Positions 34,970 through 44,280 of a stretch of DNA of 64,000 nt are shown here, one piece after another. Within the stretch, counting starts at the first letter, position 1; each line of letters starts with the position of its first letter. Made by a program: the position numbers and the translations under genes. Source of the stretch: Microbacterium barkeri (GTDB lineage Bacteria; Actinomycetota; Actinomycetes; Actinomycetales; Microbacteriaceae); contig NZ_BSEJ01000009.1 of assembly GCF_027921765.1 (NCBI RefSeq), forward strand, positions 1 through 64,000. Reading direction: 5' to 3'. The notes below the pieces were generated by a model. The model was not told the origin of the DNA. It saw nothing but the letters and a program-made list of their open reading frames with translations, and ran no database searches.

Positions 34970-37864
34970 ATGAACAGCACCCCCGCGCCCGACTGGGCGC
35001 AGCCATCCCGTCGCGTCCGACCGCGACGACGCGGCAGGCGCGCCGCGGTCGCCGTCGCGCTTGCGCTCGGCCTCGCGGCTCCGCTCGCCGTGACTCCGGT
35101 CGCGCACGCCGCCCCCGTCGCGGCCGAGGTCGACCTGGTCGACCCGGACGCGACTCCCGAGACGCGCTCGCTCTTCGCGTACCTGCGCGACATCGACGCA
35201 GAGGGCGTCCTGTTCGGGCACCAGGAGGACCTGTACTTCGGGGAGTCCTTCCCCACGCAGGACGGCACGTCCTCCGACACCCTCACCGCGACGGGCGACC
35301 ATCCGGCCGTCATCGGATTCGACACGCTCGAGACCGCGGGCATGCCGCTCGCCGAACGCGAGGCGAAGGCGCAGCAGCTGGCCGCGAACATCCGCCAGGC
35401 GCACGACGTCGGGGCGATCAGCACTCTCACGATCCACATGGAGAACCTCGCGACCGGCGGCGACTTCTACGACACCTCGGGCGACGCCCTGCGCGCCGTC
35501 CTCCCCGGCGGAGCGCAGCACGATGCGCTCCGCGCGTATCTCGATCGCATCGCCGCGACCGCGCATGCCGCCGTCGCCGCCGACGGCACGGCCATCCCGA
35601 TCGTGTTCCGCCCGTGGCATGAGAACGCAGGCTCGTGGTTCTGGTGGGGCGCGGCGTTCGGCCTGCCCGGCGAGTACGCCGAGCTGTTCCGCTTCACGGT
35701 CGAGTACCTGCGCGACGTGAAGGACGTGCACAACCTCCTGTACGCGTTCTCGCCCGGGGGCGGGTTCGGCGGCGACGAGGACCTGTACCTGCGCACATAC
35801 CCCGGCGACGACTTCGTGGACGTGCTCGGCTACGACGTCTACGACAGCTCGGGCGCCGCGCAGAGCTTCCGGGACGGGCTCGTCGCCGACCTCGGCATGA
35901 TGGGCCGGCTCGCGCAGGCGCGCGGGAAGATCAGCGCGCTGACGGAGTTCGGCATCTCGGGCGGCGTGCGCCCCGACGGCGAGAACGCGAACGTGACGTG
36001 GTTCACGGATGTGCTCGACGCGATCATGTCGGATCCCGACGCGGCGCGGACCGCCTACATGATGACGTGGGCGAACTACGGCGGCGACTCGACGCCCTAC
36101 TTCCCGGTCGAGGGCGAGATGCTGCCCGACTTCCAGGCGTACCACGACGACCCGCGCACGTTCTTCGCCGACGATCTCGCGGGCGTCTACGACGCCGAGA
36201 CCGCGTCCGTCGCCTCGGCCGCTGCGCACCTCGCCTCCCCCGCCGACGGCGCGCGCGTGGTGGCCGGGCCCGTCGAGCTGCGCGCATCGGTGACGGGTCA
36301 CGCGGCCGATCGCGTGACGGTCACGACCGACGCGGGAGAGGTGATCGAGCTCGCGGCCCCGGCTGACGGCGGAATGTGGTGGACCGGGGCGTGGGAGGTC
36401 GCCCCCGAGCAGCTCGACAACACGTCGCACGGGCTGACCCTGCGCGTGTTCGCGGGCGGCGCCGAGGTGGAGACCACGGCGTCGACCGTCGTCCTCGGTC
36501 CCGAGCCGGTGCTGCCGCTCGGCGTCGTCGACGACTTCGAGTCCTACGACGCCGACGCCGCCCTGCAGAGCAGGTGGGTGCCCCAGAACGCGAACGTCCT
36601 CGAGCTCGCCCGCGCGGCCGAGGGCGACGCGGTCGGAGGCGGAGAGGCCGCGATGCGGCTGTCATACTCCTTCGCGACGCAGTCGTACACGGGTGCTGGC
36701 CGGCCGGTCTCGGGCGACTGGTCGTCGTTCTGGGACTTCCAGGCGTGGATCGATCCCGACGCGTCCGGCAACCGGCTCGTCCTCCAGCTCGTCGCCGACG
36801 GCGTCGCCTTCGAGGCCTACCCCTCCCTCGCCGGCGACGACCCCTACCTCGCCACCATCCCCTTCGCCGACTGGCGCCCCGCTCCCTGGGACACCGCCAA
36901 CGCCGATCGCCGCCTCACGCCCGAGGCCCTCGCCCACGTGTCGCAGTTCAGCGTGTTCGTCAACGCAGCCGACGCAGGCGCCGTCGAGGGCTCCATCGTC
37001 GTCGACGAGCTCCGCGCGGTCGAGGGCACGCCCCCGCCGCCGGTCTACGTCGACGTCGAACGCGACGACCCCGACTACGCCGCGATCGCCTGGCTGCACG
37101 ACGAGGTCGTCGATCTCGGCGACGCGAACGGCCGCTTCCACCCCGCGCGCCCCGTGACGCGTGCCGAGGCGACGCGCGCACTCGCGGCGTACCGGGAGGA
37201 TGCCCCGGCGGTCGAGGGCACGGCGAAGGCGCCCGTCGAGCGCGCCGAGCTCGCCCACGCGCTGTGGGAGCTCGCGGGCGCGCCGACGCCCGCGGAGCCC
37301 GCGGACTTCGACGATGTGCCGTCCGCCCATCCGTCGGCCGAGGCGATCGCGTGGGTCACGCAGAACGGCATCGTCGAGCCCGCCGGGGACGACCGCTTCG
37401 GGATGCGCGGTCCCGTGACGCGGGCGGAGCTCGCCCGCGCCCTGCGGGCCTTCGACGCGGCCCCGGGCACGGAGCCGCCGACGACCCTCTTCGACTTCGC
37501 GGACGGACCGCAGGGATGGGCCGCGAACGGGGCCATCGACGCCGCGGACGGACGCCTCACGGTCGACCTCGCGGAGAGCGGATGGATCTGGGCGACCGGC
37601 TCGTGGGACCTCTCCGGCCGCTCGACGCTCGTCATCGACGTCGCGGAGACGACCGGCACGTCGATCGGCCTCGCGCTGCAGGTCGGCCCCTCGTGGAGCT
37701 GGTGCGAACTGCCCGCCGGCGCCCCTGTCTCCGGCGGCGCGTCGGTCGCGATCGACCTCGGCGCGCTGTCATCCGAGTGCCGCGATCAGCTCGGCGACGT
37801 CCGCGGCGTCAACCTGCGCCTCGACGCGGGGCAGCACGCGATCGACGCCATCCGCGTGCGCTGA
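34970..37864 (+). CDS. Secreted GH26 glycoside hydrolase with carbohydrate-binding and SLH domains
   Basis: A 964-aa secreted enzyme. A long signal peptide has an Arg-rich n-region and likely cleavage after Ala47 (VAHA). The GH26 domain (about 55-400) has acid/base Glu218 (RPWHENAGSWFWWG) and nucleophile Glu326 (LTEFGISGG), the layout of beta-mannanases. Next come an Ig-like module (about 420-510), a CBM-like beta-sandwich (about 517-685), two SLH repeats (about 695-745 and 779-830) and a second beta-sandwich (about 840-964). Predicted action is on mannan, with SLH repeats holding the enzyme on the cell surface. No other mannan gene is near. Confidence 0.9.
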   Translation: MNSTPAPDWAQPSRRVRPRRRGRRAAVAVALALGLAAPLAVTPVAHAAPVAAEVDLVDPDATPETRSLFAYLRDIDAEGVLFGHQEDLYFGESFPTQDGTSSDTLTATGDHPAVIGFDTLETAGMPLAEREAKAQQLAANIRQAHDVGAISTLTIHMENLATGGDFYDTSGDALRAVLPGGAQHDALRAYLDRIAATAHAAVAADGTAIPIVFRPWHENAGSWFWWGAAFGLPGEYAELFRFTVEYLRDVKDVHNLLYAFSPGGGFGGDEDLYLRTYPGDDFVDVLGYDVYDSSGAAQSFRDGLVADLGMMGRLAQARGKISALTEFGISGGVRPDGENANVTWFTDVLDAIMSDPDAARTAYMMTWANYGGDSTPYFPVEGEMLPDFQAYHDDPRTFFADDLAGVYDAETASVASAAAHLASPADGARVVAGPVELRASVTGHAADRVTVTTDAGEVIELAAPADGGMWWTGAWEVAPEQLDNTSHGLTLRVFAGGAEVETTASTVVLGPEPVLPLGVVDDFESYDADAALQSRWVPQNANVLELARAAEGDAVGGGEAAMRLSYSFATQSYTGAGRPVSGDWSSFWDFQAWIDPDASGNRLVLQLVADGVAFEAYPSLAGDDPYLATIPFADWRPAPWDTANADRRLTPEALAHVSQFSVFVNAADAGAVEGSIVVDELRAVEGTPPPPVYVDVERDDPDYAAIAWLHDEVVDLGDANGRFHPARPVTRAEATRALAAYREDAPAVEGTAKAPVERAELAHALWELAGAPTPAEPADFDDVPSAHPSAEAIAWVTQNGIVEPAGDDRFGMRGPVTRAELARALRAFDAAPGTEPPTTLFDFADGPQGWAANGAIDAADGRLTVDLAESGWIWATGSWDLSGRSTLVIDVAETTGTSIGLALQVGPSWSWCELPAGAPVSGGASVAIDLGALSSECRDQLGDVRGVNLRLDAGQHAIDAIRVR

Positions 37865-37872
37865 ACGCGGCT

Positions 37873-37915
37873 CGCGCCCGGGCCATCCGCTGATCGAGCG
37901 GATGGCCCGGGCGCG
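37873..37915. terminator. Bidirectional terminator between GH26 gene and tRNA-Thr
   Basis: A perfect 19-bp stem with a GATCG loop, nine bases past the GH26 stop and 13 bases past the 3' end of the convergent tRNA-Thr. Confidence 0.82.
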
Positions 37916-37927
37916 GCCGCGTGATGG

Positions 37928-38000
37928 TGCCGGCTGCCAGGTTCGAACTGACGACCCCCTGTTTACAAGACAGGTGCTCTACCAACTGAGCTAAGCCGGC
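37928..38000 (-). tRNA. tRNA-Thr (anticodon TGT)
   Basis: A 73-nt cloverleaf on the minus strand: acceptor GCCGGCT/AGCCGGC, D-arm GCTC/GAGC, anticodon stem CCTGT/ACAGG, loop CTTGTAA, T-arm GTCAG-TTCGAAC-CTGGC. Anticodon TGT reads ACA (threonine). CCA is not encoded. A TATGCT -10-like hexamer lies 25 bases upstream (38025-38030). Confidence 0.95.
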
Positions 38001-38003
38001 GCG

Positions 38004-38019
38004 GGTCCCCGAGGGGACC
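38004..38019 (-). terminator. Short hairpin after the thioredoxin-fold gene
   Basis: GGTCCCC-GA-GGGGACC, 35 bases past the stop of the leftward gene at 38054 and just upstream of tRNA-Thr. It lies downstream of the probable tRNA -10, so it would also be in the tRNA precursor. Confidence 0.45.
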
Positions 38020-38053
38020 TGGAAAGCATACCGTCGCGCGGCGGCGGGATCCG

Positions 38054-39043
38054 CTACTCCGCGGGGGTCTCGGTCGGCTCGGGCTCTGCAGTCTCGCTCG
38101 GCGCGGGCTCGGGCTCCTCTGTCGCCTCGGGCTCCTCGGCGGGAGTCGGCGTCGGCGAGGCCGTCGAGTAGTAGGCCTCGCTCGAGACGGTGAGCACGAA
38201 CTGCGCGAACTCGGCCGGGTCGTCGAGCTGACCCTGATACGGACGGCCGTTCACGAGGATCATCGGCGCGCCGGTCAGGCGCACGTCCTCGGTGTCGGGC
38301 AGGGGCTCCTCGAGGACACGCTGGGTCGTCTCGCTCGCCCAGGTCACGAAGTCCTCGTTCTCGATGCACTCGCGCACGGCCTTCGTGTCGTCGACGCCGA
38401 CGGCGGCCGCGAGCGCGGCAAGCTCCTTGTCGGTGTACCCCTCGCTGTCGACCGAGGGCTGCTCGACGAGCAGCTCGTGGTTGAAGGCGAGCGCCGACTC
38501 GGGCGCGTGCGTGCGCACGCAGGCGACCGCGCCCGCTGCGCGCAGGGAGTACTTCGAGCCGTTCGACTTGGCCGTGAGCAGGGCCACGGGGTGGTAGGAG
38601 AGGTCAGCAGCGCCCTGGGCGACCCACTCCGCGAGCTGGGACGAGTTCGTCTGCTCGAACTGCGCGGACCCCTCGGACAGGTAGTCGACATACACGCGGA
38701 TGCTGACGGCGGACGCCGAGCTCGCGCGCTCCGCCTCGGGCGCAGCGGGCTCGGTGGCCTCGAGCGAGCTCGTCACCATGGGCGACAGGTCGTCGGAGTC
38801 GGCCACGACGATGCCGTCGTCCTCGAGGTTCTCCGGTGTCAGGGTCGGGCGGTTGAGGGCGGGGACGACGACGCTCGTCACCGCGAACGCGATCGCGGCG
38901 ACGCCCGCGACGATCACGAGGGTGATCCCGCCTCGACGCAGCATCTTCGCGCGCGTCTGCTTCGCCTTGACCTTCTGCGCCTTCTCCCGCACAGCATCGC
39001 GTCGCTCGCTGCCCGGGGGAACGATCGGGTTCTCGTTCGTCAT
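38054..39043 (-). CDS. Membrane-anchored DsbA-like thioredoxin-fold protein lacking CxxC
   Basis: A 329-aa protein: cytoplasmic basic head, one membrane helix (about 38-62), and an extracytoplasmic DsbA-like domain (about 113-290), ending in a Pro/Glu/Thr tail with TPTP and EPEP repeats. In relatives the motif reads DYxCPxCxxFE; here it is DYLSEGSAQFE, so both cysteines are serines (Ser123, Ser126). The cis-Pro loop GAPMILVNG is kept. It is probably not an oxidoreductase; a chaperone or scaffolding role is inference. Cys residues remain at about 175 and 225. Confidence 0.85.
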   Translation of the reverse strand: MTNENPIVPPGSERRDAVREKAQKVKAKQTRAKMLRRGGITLVIVAGVAAIAFAVTSVVVPALNRPTLTPENLEDDGIVVADSDDLSPMVTSSLEATEPAAPEAERASSASAVSIRVYVDYLSEGSAQFEQTNSSQLAEWVAQGAADLSYHPVALLTAKSNGSKYSLRAAGAVACVRTHAPESALAFNHELLVEQPSVDSEGYTDKELAALAAAVGVDDTKAVRECIENEDFVTWASETTQRVLEEPLPDTEDVRLTGAPMILVNGRPYQGQLDDPAEFAQFVLTVSSEAYYSTASPTPTPAEEPEATEEPEPAPSETAEPEPTETPAE

Positions 39044-39313
39044 CGCCTGCTCGCACTCCCCTTCGCCGCCACGGGTACCGGCGGTCGACCTCGAAGAGGC
39101 TAGAGCGTGTCACTGGGAAATGCCCCGGCAGACACGGCAGATCCGCCGTCTCCGCGCCCGCGCCATCCGCTCATCAGCAAACGATTTCCCCACGCGCGCG
39201 GATTCGATGGCATACTGAGCCGAGACCCGACGAGGGGTCTACGGCGGTTCGCACCGTCGGTTCCATTCACTACGGATCGTCCGGCACGTACCTGCCGGTG
39301 AAGGAGAAGAACC

Positions 39314-40411
39314 ATGGCCAGTGTCACTTTCGACGACGCCACCCGCCTCTACCCGGGCGGAACCCGTCCCGCGGTCGACAAGCTGAACCTGGAGATCGGC
39401 GACGGCGAGTTCCTCGTTCTCGTCGGCCCCTCGGGCTGCGGAAAGTCCACCTCGCTGCGCATGCTCGCGGGCCTCGAAGAGGTCAACGACGGCCGCATCC
39501 TCATCGGCGACCGCGACGTCACCGACGTGCCGCCGAAGGACCGCGACATCGCGATGGTGTTCCAGAACTACGCGCTCTACCCGCACATGACGGTCGCCGA
39601 GAACATGGGCTTCGCGCTCAAGATCGCCGGCGTCAGCAAGGATGAGCGCGCCAAGCGCGTCCTCGAGGCCGCCAAGCTCCTCGACCTCGAGCAGTACCTC
39701 AACCGCAAGCCGAAGGCCCTCTCGGGTGGTCAGCGTCAGCGTGTCGCGATGGGCCGCGCCATCGTCCGCGAGCCCCAGGTGTTCCTCATGGACGAGCCGC
39801 TGTCGAACCTCGACGCCAAGCTCCGCGTGCAGACCCGCACGCAGATCGCGTCGCTCCAGCGTCGCCTCGGCGTCACCACGGTCTACGTCACGCACGACCA
39901 GACCGAGGCGCTCACGATGGGCGACCGCATCGCGGTCCTCAAGGACGGCCTCCTCCAGCAGGTGGGCACGCCGCGCGACCTGTACGAGAAGCCGAACAAC
40001 GTCTTCGTGGCCGGCTTCATCGGCTCGCCCGCGATGAACCTCTTCCCCGCGGAGATCGCCGAGGGCGGCATCCGCTTCGGCACGAAGGTCGTGGGCGTCG
40101 ACGCGTCGGCGCTCAACAAGGCGCACGGCTCCAAGGTGACGGCGGGCGTCCGCCCCGAGGACTTCATCGTCGGCCCCGCCGGCAGCGAGGGCCTCGCGGT
40201 CAAGGTCGACCTCGTCGAGGAGCTCGGCGCCGACGGCTACCTGTACGGCCACGTCGAGGGCTCGGACGCGCAGATCGTCGCGCGCGTCGACGGCCGCCGC
40301 CACCCGATGGCCGGCGACACCGTCTCGCTCCTGCCGACGCCCGACCACATCCACGTCTTCGACGTGGAGACCGGCGAGCGCCTGCTCGACAAGGCGATCG
40401 TCTCGGCGTAA
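39314..40411 (+). CDS. ugpC: ABC transporter ATPase, UgpC/MsiK type
   Basis: A 365-aa ATPase for carbohydrate importers. Walker A GPSGCGKST (38-46), Q-loop, signature LSGGQ (136-140), Walker B FLMDEP (Asp160/Glu161) and H-loop THDQTEA are intact. A C-terminal MalK-like regulatory domain with TOBE fold (about 240-365) follows. No permease or binding protein is adjacent, as is usual for the shared actinobacterial ATPase MsiK, which energises several sugar importers. GAAGGAGAAG gives a strong ribosome site. A terminator follows. Confidence 0.94.
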   Translation: MASVTFDDATRLYPGGTRPAVDKLNLEIGDGEFLVLVGPSGCGKSTSLRMLAGLEEVNDGRILIGDRDVTDVPPKDRDIAMVFQNYALYPHMTVAENMGFALKIAGVSKDERAKRVLEAAKLLDLEQYLNRKPKALSGGQRQRVAMGRAIVREPQVFLMDEPLSNLDAKLRVQTRTQIASLQRRLGVTTVYVTHDQTEALTMGDRIAVLKDGLLQQVGTPRDLYEKPNNVFVAGFIGSPAMNLFPAEIAEGGIRFGTKVVGVDASALNKAHGSKVTAGVRPEDFIVGPAGSEGLAVKVDLVEELGADGYLYGHVEGSDAQIVARVDGRRHPMAGDTVSLLPTPDHIHVFDVETGERLLDKAIVSA

Positions 40412-40423
40412 CGCTGTCACCGC

Positions 40424-40465
40424 GCGACGGCGCGGGCGAACCTCCGGGTTCGTCCGCGCCGTCGC
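40424..40465 (+). terminator. Terminator after ugpC
   Basis: An 18-bp stem with one mismatch (GCGACGGCGCGGGCGAAC / GTTCGTCCGCGCCGTCGC) and a CTCCGG loop, 12 bases past the stop and followed by CGTTT. Confidence 0.8.
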
Positions 40466-40489
40466 CGTTTCTGGGGGAAGATCTTCTCT

Positions 40490-41773
40490 ATGGCCGATTC
40501 GCTCCGCATCACCGCCGCCGAGATCGACCCGCAGCTGCTCACGCTGCCCTGGCGGACGAAGCTCGCCGAGTGGCCGAGCAGCGCGATCGTGAAGCTCCCG
40601 AAGGGCATCTCGCGGCACATCGTCCGCTTCAGCGAGCTGTCGGGGATGGTCATCGCCGTCAAGGAGACGACGGCGCACATGGCCCAGCGCGAGTACGAGC
40701 TCCTCGGTGCGCTGCAGCGCCTCGAGGTCCCGTGCGTGCGCCGCGTCGCGGTCATCGACGGGCGCACCGACGAGCAGGGCAACCCGCTCCCCGCGGCCCT
40801 CGTGACCGCGCATCTGAAGTTCTCGATGCCGTACCGCGCGCTGTTCACACAGACGCTGCGCCCCGACACCGCCACGCGCCTCGTGGATGCGCTCGCCCTC
40901 CTCCTCGTGCGCGTGCACAAGGTCGGCTTCCGCTGGGGCGACGTCTCGCTGTCGAACACGCTCTTCCGCCGCGACGCCGGCGCGTTCGCCGCGTACCTCG
41001 TCGACGCCGAGACCGGCGATCTCTATGAGGGCGGGCTGACGGATGGCCAGCGCGAGCACGACATCGACATCGCGCGCACGAACATCGCTGGCGAGATCAT
41101 GGACCTCGAGGCCGGCGGACGCGTCGAGATCGGCGTCGACGCCGTCGAGGTCGCCGATCAGCTCGTCGCGACCTACCGCGAGCTGTGGTCGGCGCTCACG
41201 GAGGCCGAGTCGTTCGCCCTGACCGAGACCTGGCGCATCACCGAGCGCGTGCAGCGGCTCAACGAGCTCGGCTTCGACATCGACGAGATGACGATCCAGA
41301 CCGACCCCGACGGCACGCGCGTCTCGATCCAGCCGAAGGTCGTCGACGCGGGGCACCACCGTCGCCGCCTGCTGCGTCTCACGGGCCTCGACGCCGAGGA
41401 GAACCAGGCCCGCCGTCTCCTCAACGATCTCGACGAGTACCGTTCGCGGATCTCGCGCTCGTCCGACGAGGAGGTCGCCGCGCACGAGTGGGTGACGCGC
41501 GTCTTCGAGCCGGTCGTCCGGGCCATCCCCTATGAGATGCGCGCGAAGCTCGAGCCCGCCGAGGTGTTCCACCAGGTGCTCGAGCACCGCTGGCATCTCT
41601 CGCAGGCGCGCGGCGCATCCGTGCCGCTCGCCGAGACGCTCACGAGCTACATCCGCGACGTGCTGCGGCACCGGCGCGACGAGGCCACGATCATGGGCCC
41701 CCTCACGGAGACGCTCACCGAGCCCCTCGCGACGGCCTCGGGAGAGGCGCGCGACTGGCGCGACCTGGTCTGA
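40490..41773 (+). CDS. DUF4032 protein with kinase-like N-terminal domain
   Basis: A 427-aa actinobacterial protein. The N-terminal half resembles a lipopolysaccharide/protein-kinase-like fold: VIAVKETT holds the candidate ATP-site Lys (about 64), and GFRWGDVSLSNTLFRR (about 145-160) resembles a catalytic loop HxDxxxxN, here with GD and N. The second half (about 220-420) is the DUF4032 domain (YRELWSALTEAESF; MGPLTETLTEPLA). Substrate is unknown. It follows ugpC and a terminator, so it is probably its own unit. Confidence 0.86.
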   Translation: MADSLRITAAEIDPQLLTLPWRTKLAEWPSSAIVKLPKGISRHIVRFSELSGMVIAVKETTAHMAQREYELLGALQRLEVPCVRRVAVIDGRTDEQGNPLPAALVTAHLKFSMPYRALFTQTLRPDTATRLVDALALLLVRVHKVGFRWGDVSLSNTLFRRDAGAFAAYLVDAETGDLYEGGLTDGQREHDIDIARTNIAGEIMDLEAGGRVEIGVDAVEVADQLVATYRELWSALTEAESFALTETWRITERVQRLNELGFDIDEMTIQTDPDGTRVSIQPKVVDAGHHRRRLLRLTGLDAEENQARRLLNDLDEYRSRISRSSDEEVAAHEWVTRVFEPVVRAIPYEMRAKLEPAEVFHQVLEHRWHLSQARGASVPLAETLTSYIRDVLRHRRDEATIMGPLTETLTEPLATASGEARDWRDLV

Positions 41774-41779
41774 CCGAGC

Positions 41780-41808
41780 CGGGGCAGGGCCCGCAGGCGC
41801 CTGCCCCG
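41780..41808 (+). terminator. Terminator after the DUF4032 gene
   Basis: Stem CGGGGCAGG/CCTGCCCCG with an 11-base loop, seven bases past the stop and followed by TTTCG. Confidence 0.65.
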
Positions 41809-41838
41809 TTTCGCGGCGAACCCGCGCCGTCGCGCGGG

Positions 41839-42813
41839 TTACGCCTGGGCGCCTCGGATCGTCGAGACCTGGTAGAGCGCGACGGATGCCGCGATGCCCG
41901 CGTTGAGCGACTCGGTCACGTCGGAGATCGGGATGGACACGACCTGGTCGCACGTCTCCGTCACGAGGCGCGAGAGGCCCTTGCCCTCGCTGCCGACGAC
42001 GATGACGACCGGGCGGTCGGCGAGCTCGATCGAGGGCAGCGACACGTCGCCGTCGCCGTCGAGGCCGAGCACGAAGACGCCCTGCTTCTTGAACTCCTTG
42101 AGCGTGGTCGTGAGGTTCGGCGCGATCGCCACGGGGATGCGCGCGGCGGCGCCTGCGCTCGTCTTCCACGCCGCCGAGTTCACGCTGGCCGAGCGACGCT
42201 GCGGCACGATGACGCCGTGGCCGCCGAACGCGCCGGTCGAGCGGATGATCGCGCCCAGGTTGCGCGGGTCGGTGATGCCGTCGAGCGCCACGAACAGCGG
42301 GGTCGCGCCCGTGTCGACGACCTGCTCGAGGAGGTCCTGGGGGTGCGCGTACTCGTACGGCGGCACCTTGAGCGCGACGCCCTGGTGCACGCCGTCGAAG
42401 CCGGCCATGCGGTCGAGCTCGGGGCGGGTGACCTCGAGCACGGGGATCTCGCGGTTCCGGGCGATCGCGAGCATCTCCTTGACCCGGTCGTCCATCTCGA
42501 CGCGCTGCGCGATGTAGAGCGCGGTCGCGGGGATCTTCGCGCGCAGGGCCTCGAGCACGCTGTTGCGCCCGGTCACGTTCTCGGTGTCGTCCTTCGGGCG
42601 TGACGAGCGCTGCTGCGGCTTCTGCGCGCTCCCGCCGCGCTTGGCGGCGAGGCGCTCGGCGGCCTGCTTGCGCTTGTGCGCGACGTGGTACGGCCGGTCC
42701 TCGGCCTTCGGGGTCGGGCCCTTGCCCTCGAGCGACCGGCGGTTCTTGCCGCCCGTGCCCTTCGTGGGGCCCTTCTTGCCCTTCGCGGCGCCGGGTCGTC
42801 CAGGCTTAGCCAT
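41839..42813 (-). CDS. rlmB: 23S rRNA (guanosine-2'-O)-methyltransferase RlmB / TrmH family
   Basis: A 324-aa SPOUT methyltransferase. A basic Lys/Gly-rich extension (1-75) precedes a substrate-binding domain (about 78-155) and the knotted catalytic domain with all three motifs: [27 protein letters not shown] and [15 protein letters not shown]. It should 2'-O-methylate a guanosine in 23S rRNA. The ATG at 42813 overlaps the cysS stop by eight bases, so the pair is coupled, as in mycobacteria. Confidence 0.94.
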   Translation of the reverse strand: MAKPGRPGAAKGKKGPTKGTGGKNRRSLEGKGPTPKAEDRPYHVAHKRKQAAERLAAKRGGSAQKPQQRSSRPKDDTENVTGRNSVLEALRAKIPATALYIAQRVEMDDRVKEMLAIARNREIPVLEVTRPELDRMAGFDGVHQGVALKVPPYEYAHPQDLLEQVVDTGATPLFVALDGITDPRNLGAIIRSTGAFGGHGVIVPQRRSASVNSAAWKTSAGAAARIPVAIAPNLTTTLKEFKKQGVFVLGLDGDGDVSLPSIELADRPVVIVVGSEGKGLSRLVTETCDQVVSIPISDVTESLNAGIAASVALYQVSTIRGAQA

Positions 42814-44197
42814 TGATGCTCCAAGTGGTTCCGTGTGCGGTGTCTTCGAGGGCGATGCCCGCCGCGGCGAATGCATCGCGGATGCGGTCGGCGCTCGCCC
42901 AGTCCTTCGCCGCACGCGCCTCGGCGCGCTGCGCGATGAGCTGCTCGACGAGGGCGGAGAGGGACTCTGCCGTCGGGCCGTCTCCGGAGCTCCGCGCGAG
43001 CGCGCCGAACGGATCCAGGCCCAGGACGTCCATCATGGCGGACACGGCTGAGAACGCGCCCCGCGCCGCCGCCTTATCGCCCGCATCGAGCGCGGTGTTG
43101 CCCGCGCGGACGGTCTCGTGCACGACCGCGAGCGCCTGCGGGACGCCGAGGTCGTCGTCCATCGCGTCCGCGAACGCGTCGGGGATCTCGGCCACCTCAG
43201 GGCGCGGATGCACCCGCAGGAACCGCTCGAGGAAGCCGCGGATGCGCGCGAGCGCCGCCTCCGCCTCGCGCCACGACGCATCGGTCAGGTCGAGGCTCGA
43301 GCGGTAGTGGGCTGCCGCGAGCGCGTAGCGGACCACGAGCGGATCCTCGGCCGCGAGCACGTCGGCCGCGAGCGTGAAGTTGCCGAGCGACTTCGACATC
43401 TTCTGCCCGTCGACCGTGACGAGGCCGTTGTGCACCCAGTAGCTCGCGAACGCGTCTCCGGCGGCGGTCGACTGCGCGAGCTCGTTCTCGTGGTGCGGGA
43501 AGCGCAGGTCGAGTCCGCCTCCGTGGATGTCGAAAGCCGGCCCGAGGTAGCGGCGCGACATCGCGGAGCACTCGATGTGCCATCCGGGGCGCCCCTCGCC
43601 CCACGGCGACGCCCACACCGCGCTGCGCGGCTCGTCGGGCTTGGCGCCCTTCCAGAGCGCGAAGTCGTGCGGATCGCGCTTGCCGCGCGGATCCGCGTCG
43701 GCCGCGTCCTCCATCGCGTCGACCGACTGGCGCGTGAGGGCGCCGTACGCGCGCCACGACCGCACGTCGAAGTAGACGTCGCCCGCTGACGCATACGCAT
43801 GACCCCGCTCGATGAGCTCCTGGATGAGCTCCTGCATCTGCGGGATGGATGCGGTCGCGCGCGGCTCGTAGGTCGGGGGCAGGATGCCGATGGCCGCGTA
43901 CGCGGCGGTGAACTCCTGCTCCATGCGGTAGGCCAGCGCCCACCACGGCTCGGCGTCGGTCGCGTTGGCGAGCACCTTGTCGTCGATGTCGGTCACGTTC
44001 CGCACGAACGTCACGCGCGGGTAGCGGTGCGCGAGCCATCGCCTCAGCAGGTCGAAGGCGAGGGCGCCCCGCAGGTGCCCGATGTGCGGGCCGGACTGGA
44101 CCGTCGGGCCGCACACGTACATCGTCACGTTCTCCGGGTCGAGAGGCGCGAAGTCGCGCAGCGTCTGAGCGCGGGTGTCGTACAGCCGGAGAGTCAC
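42806..44197 (-). CDS. cysS: Cysteinyl-tRNA synthetase
   Basis: A class I synthetase of 463 aa that charges tRNA-Cys. The zinc-site Cys is in MYVCGPTV, the HIGH box reads HIGH in [11 protein letters not shown] (about 37-40), ECSAMS and [15 protein letters not shown] give further zinc ligands, and KMSKSLGNF is the KMSKS loop. It lies between ispDF-carD and rlmB, a conserved actinobacterial order, although two rightward genes have been inserted before ispDF. Confidence 0.97.
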   Translation of the reverse strand: MTLRLYDTRAQTLRDFAPLDPENVTMYVCGPTVQSGPHIGHLRGALAFDLLRRWLAHRYPRVTFVRNVTDIDDKVLANATDAEPWWALAYRMEQEFTAAYAAIGILPPTYEPRATASIPQMQELIQELIERGHAYASAGDVYFDVRSWRAYGALTRQSVDAMEDAADADPRGKRDPHDFALWKGAKPDEPRSAVWASPWGEGRPGWHIECSAMSRRYLGPAFDIHGGGLDLRFPHHENELAQSTAAGDAFASYWVHNGLVTVDGQKMSKSLGNFTLAADVLAAEDPLVVRYALAAAHYRSSLDLTDASWREAEAALARIRGFLERFLRVHPRPEVAEIPDAFADAMDDDLGVPQALAVVHETVRAGNTALDAGDKAAARGAFSAVSAMMDVLGLDPFGALARSSGDGPTAESLSALVEQLIAQRAEARAAKDWASADRIRDAFAAAGIALEDTAHGTTWSING

Positions 44198-44268
44198 CCC
44201 CTCAGACTACTGGCCGCCATCCGCCTCGTTCCGGCGGCCCGCGTCACACGGCCGTCATCCGGAGCGTG

Positions 44269-44274
44269 TAGAAC
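44269..44274 (+). promoter_or_regulatory. -10 element for the EamA transporter gene
   Basis: TAGAAC ends six bases before GTG at 44281, the same spacing as at other predicted leaderless genes in this window. Confidence 0.4.
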
Positions 44275-44280
44275 CGAAGG

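Noticed and set aside
39239..42169. 976-codon leftward open frame across ugpC and the DUF4032 gene
   Set aside because: Antisense to two well-supported genes and made of low-complexity Arg/Ala/Asp/His sequence.
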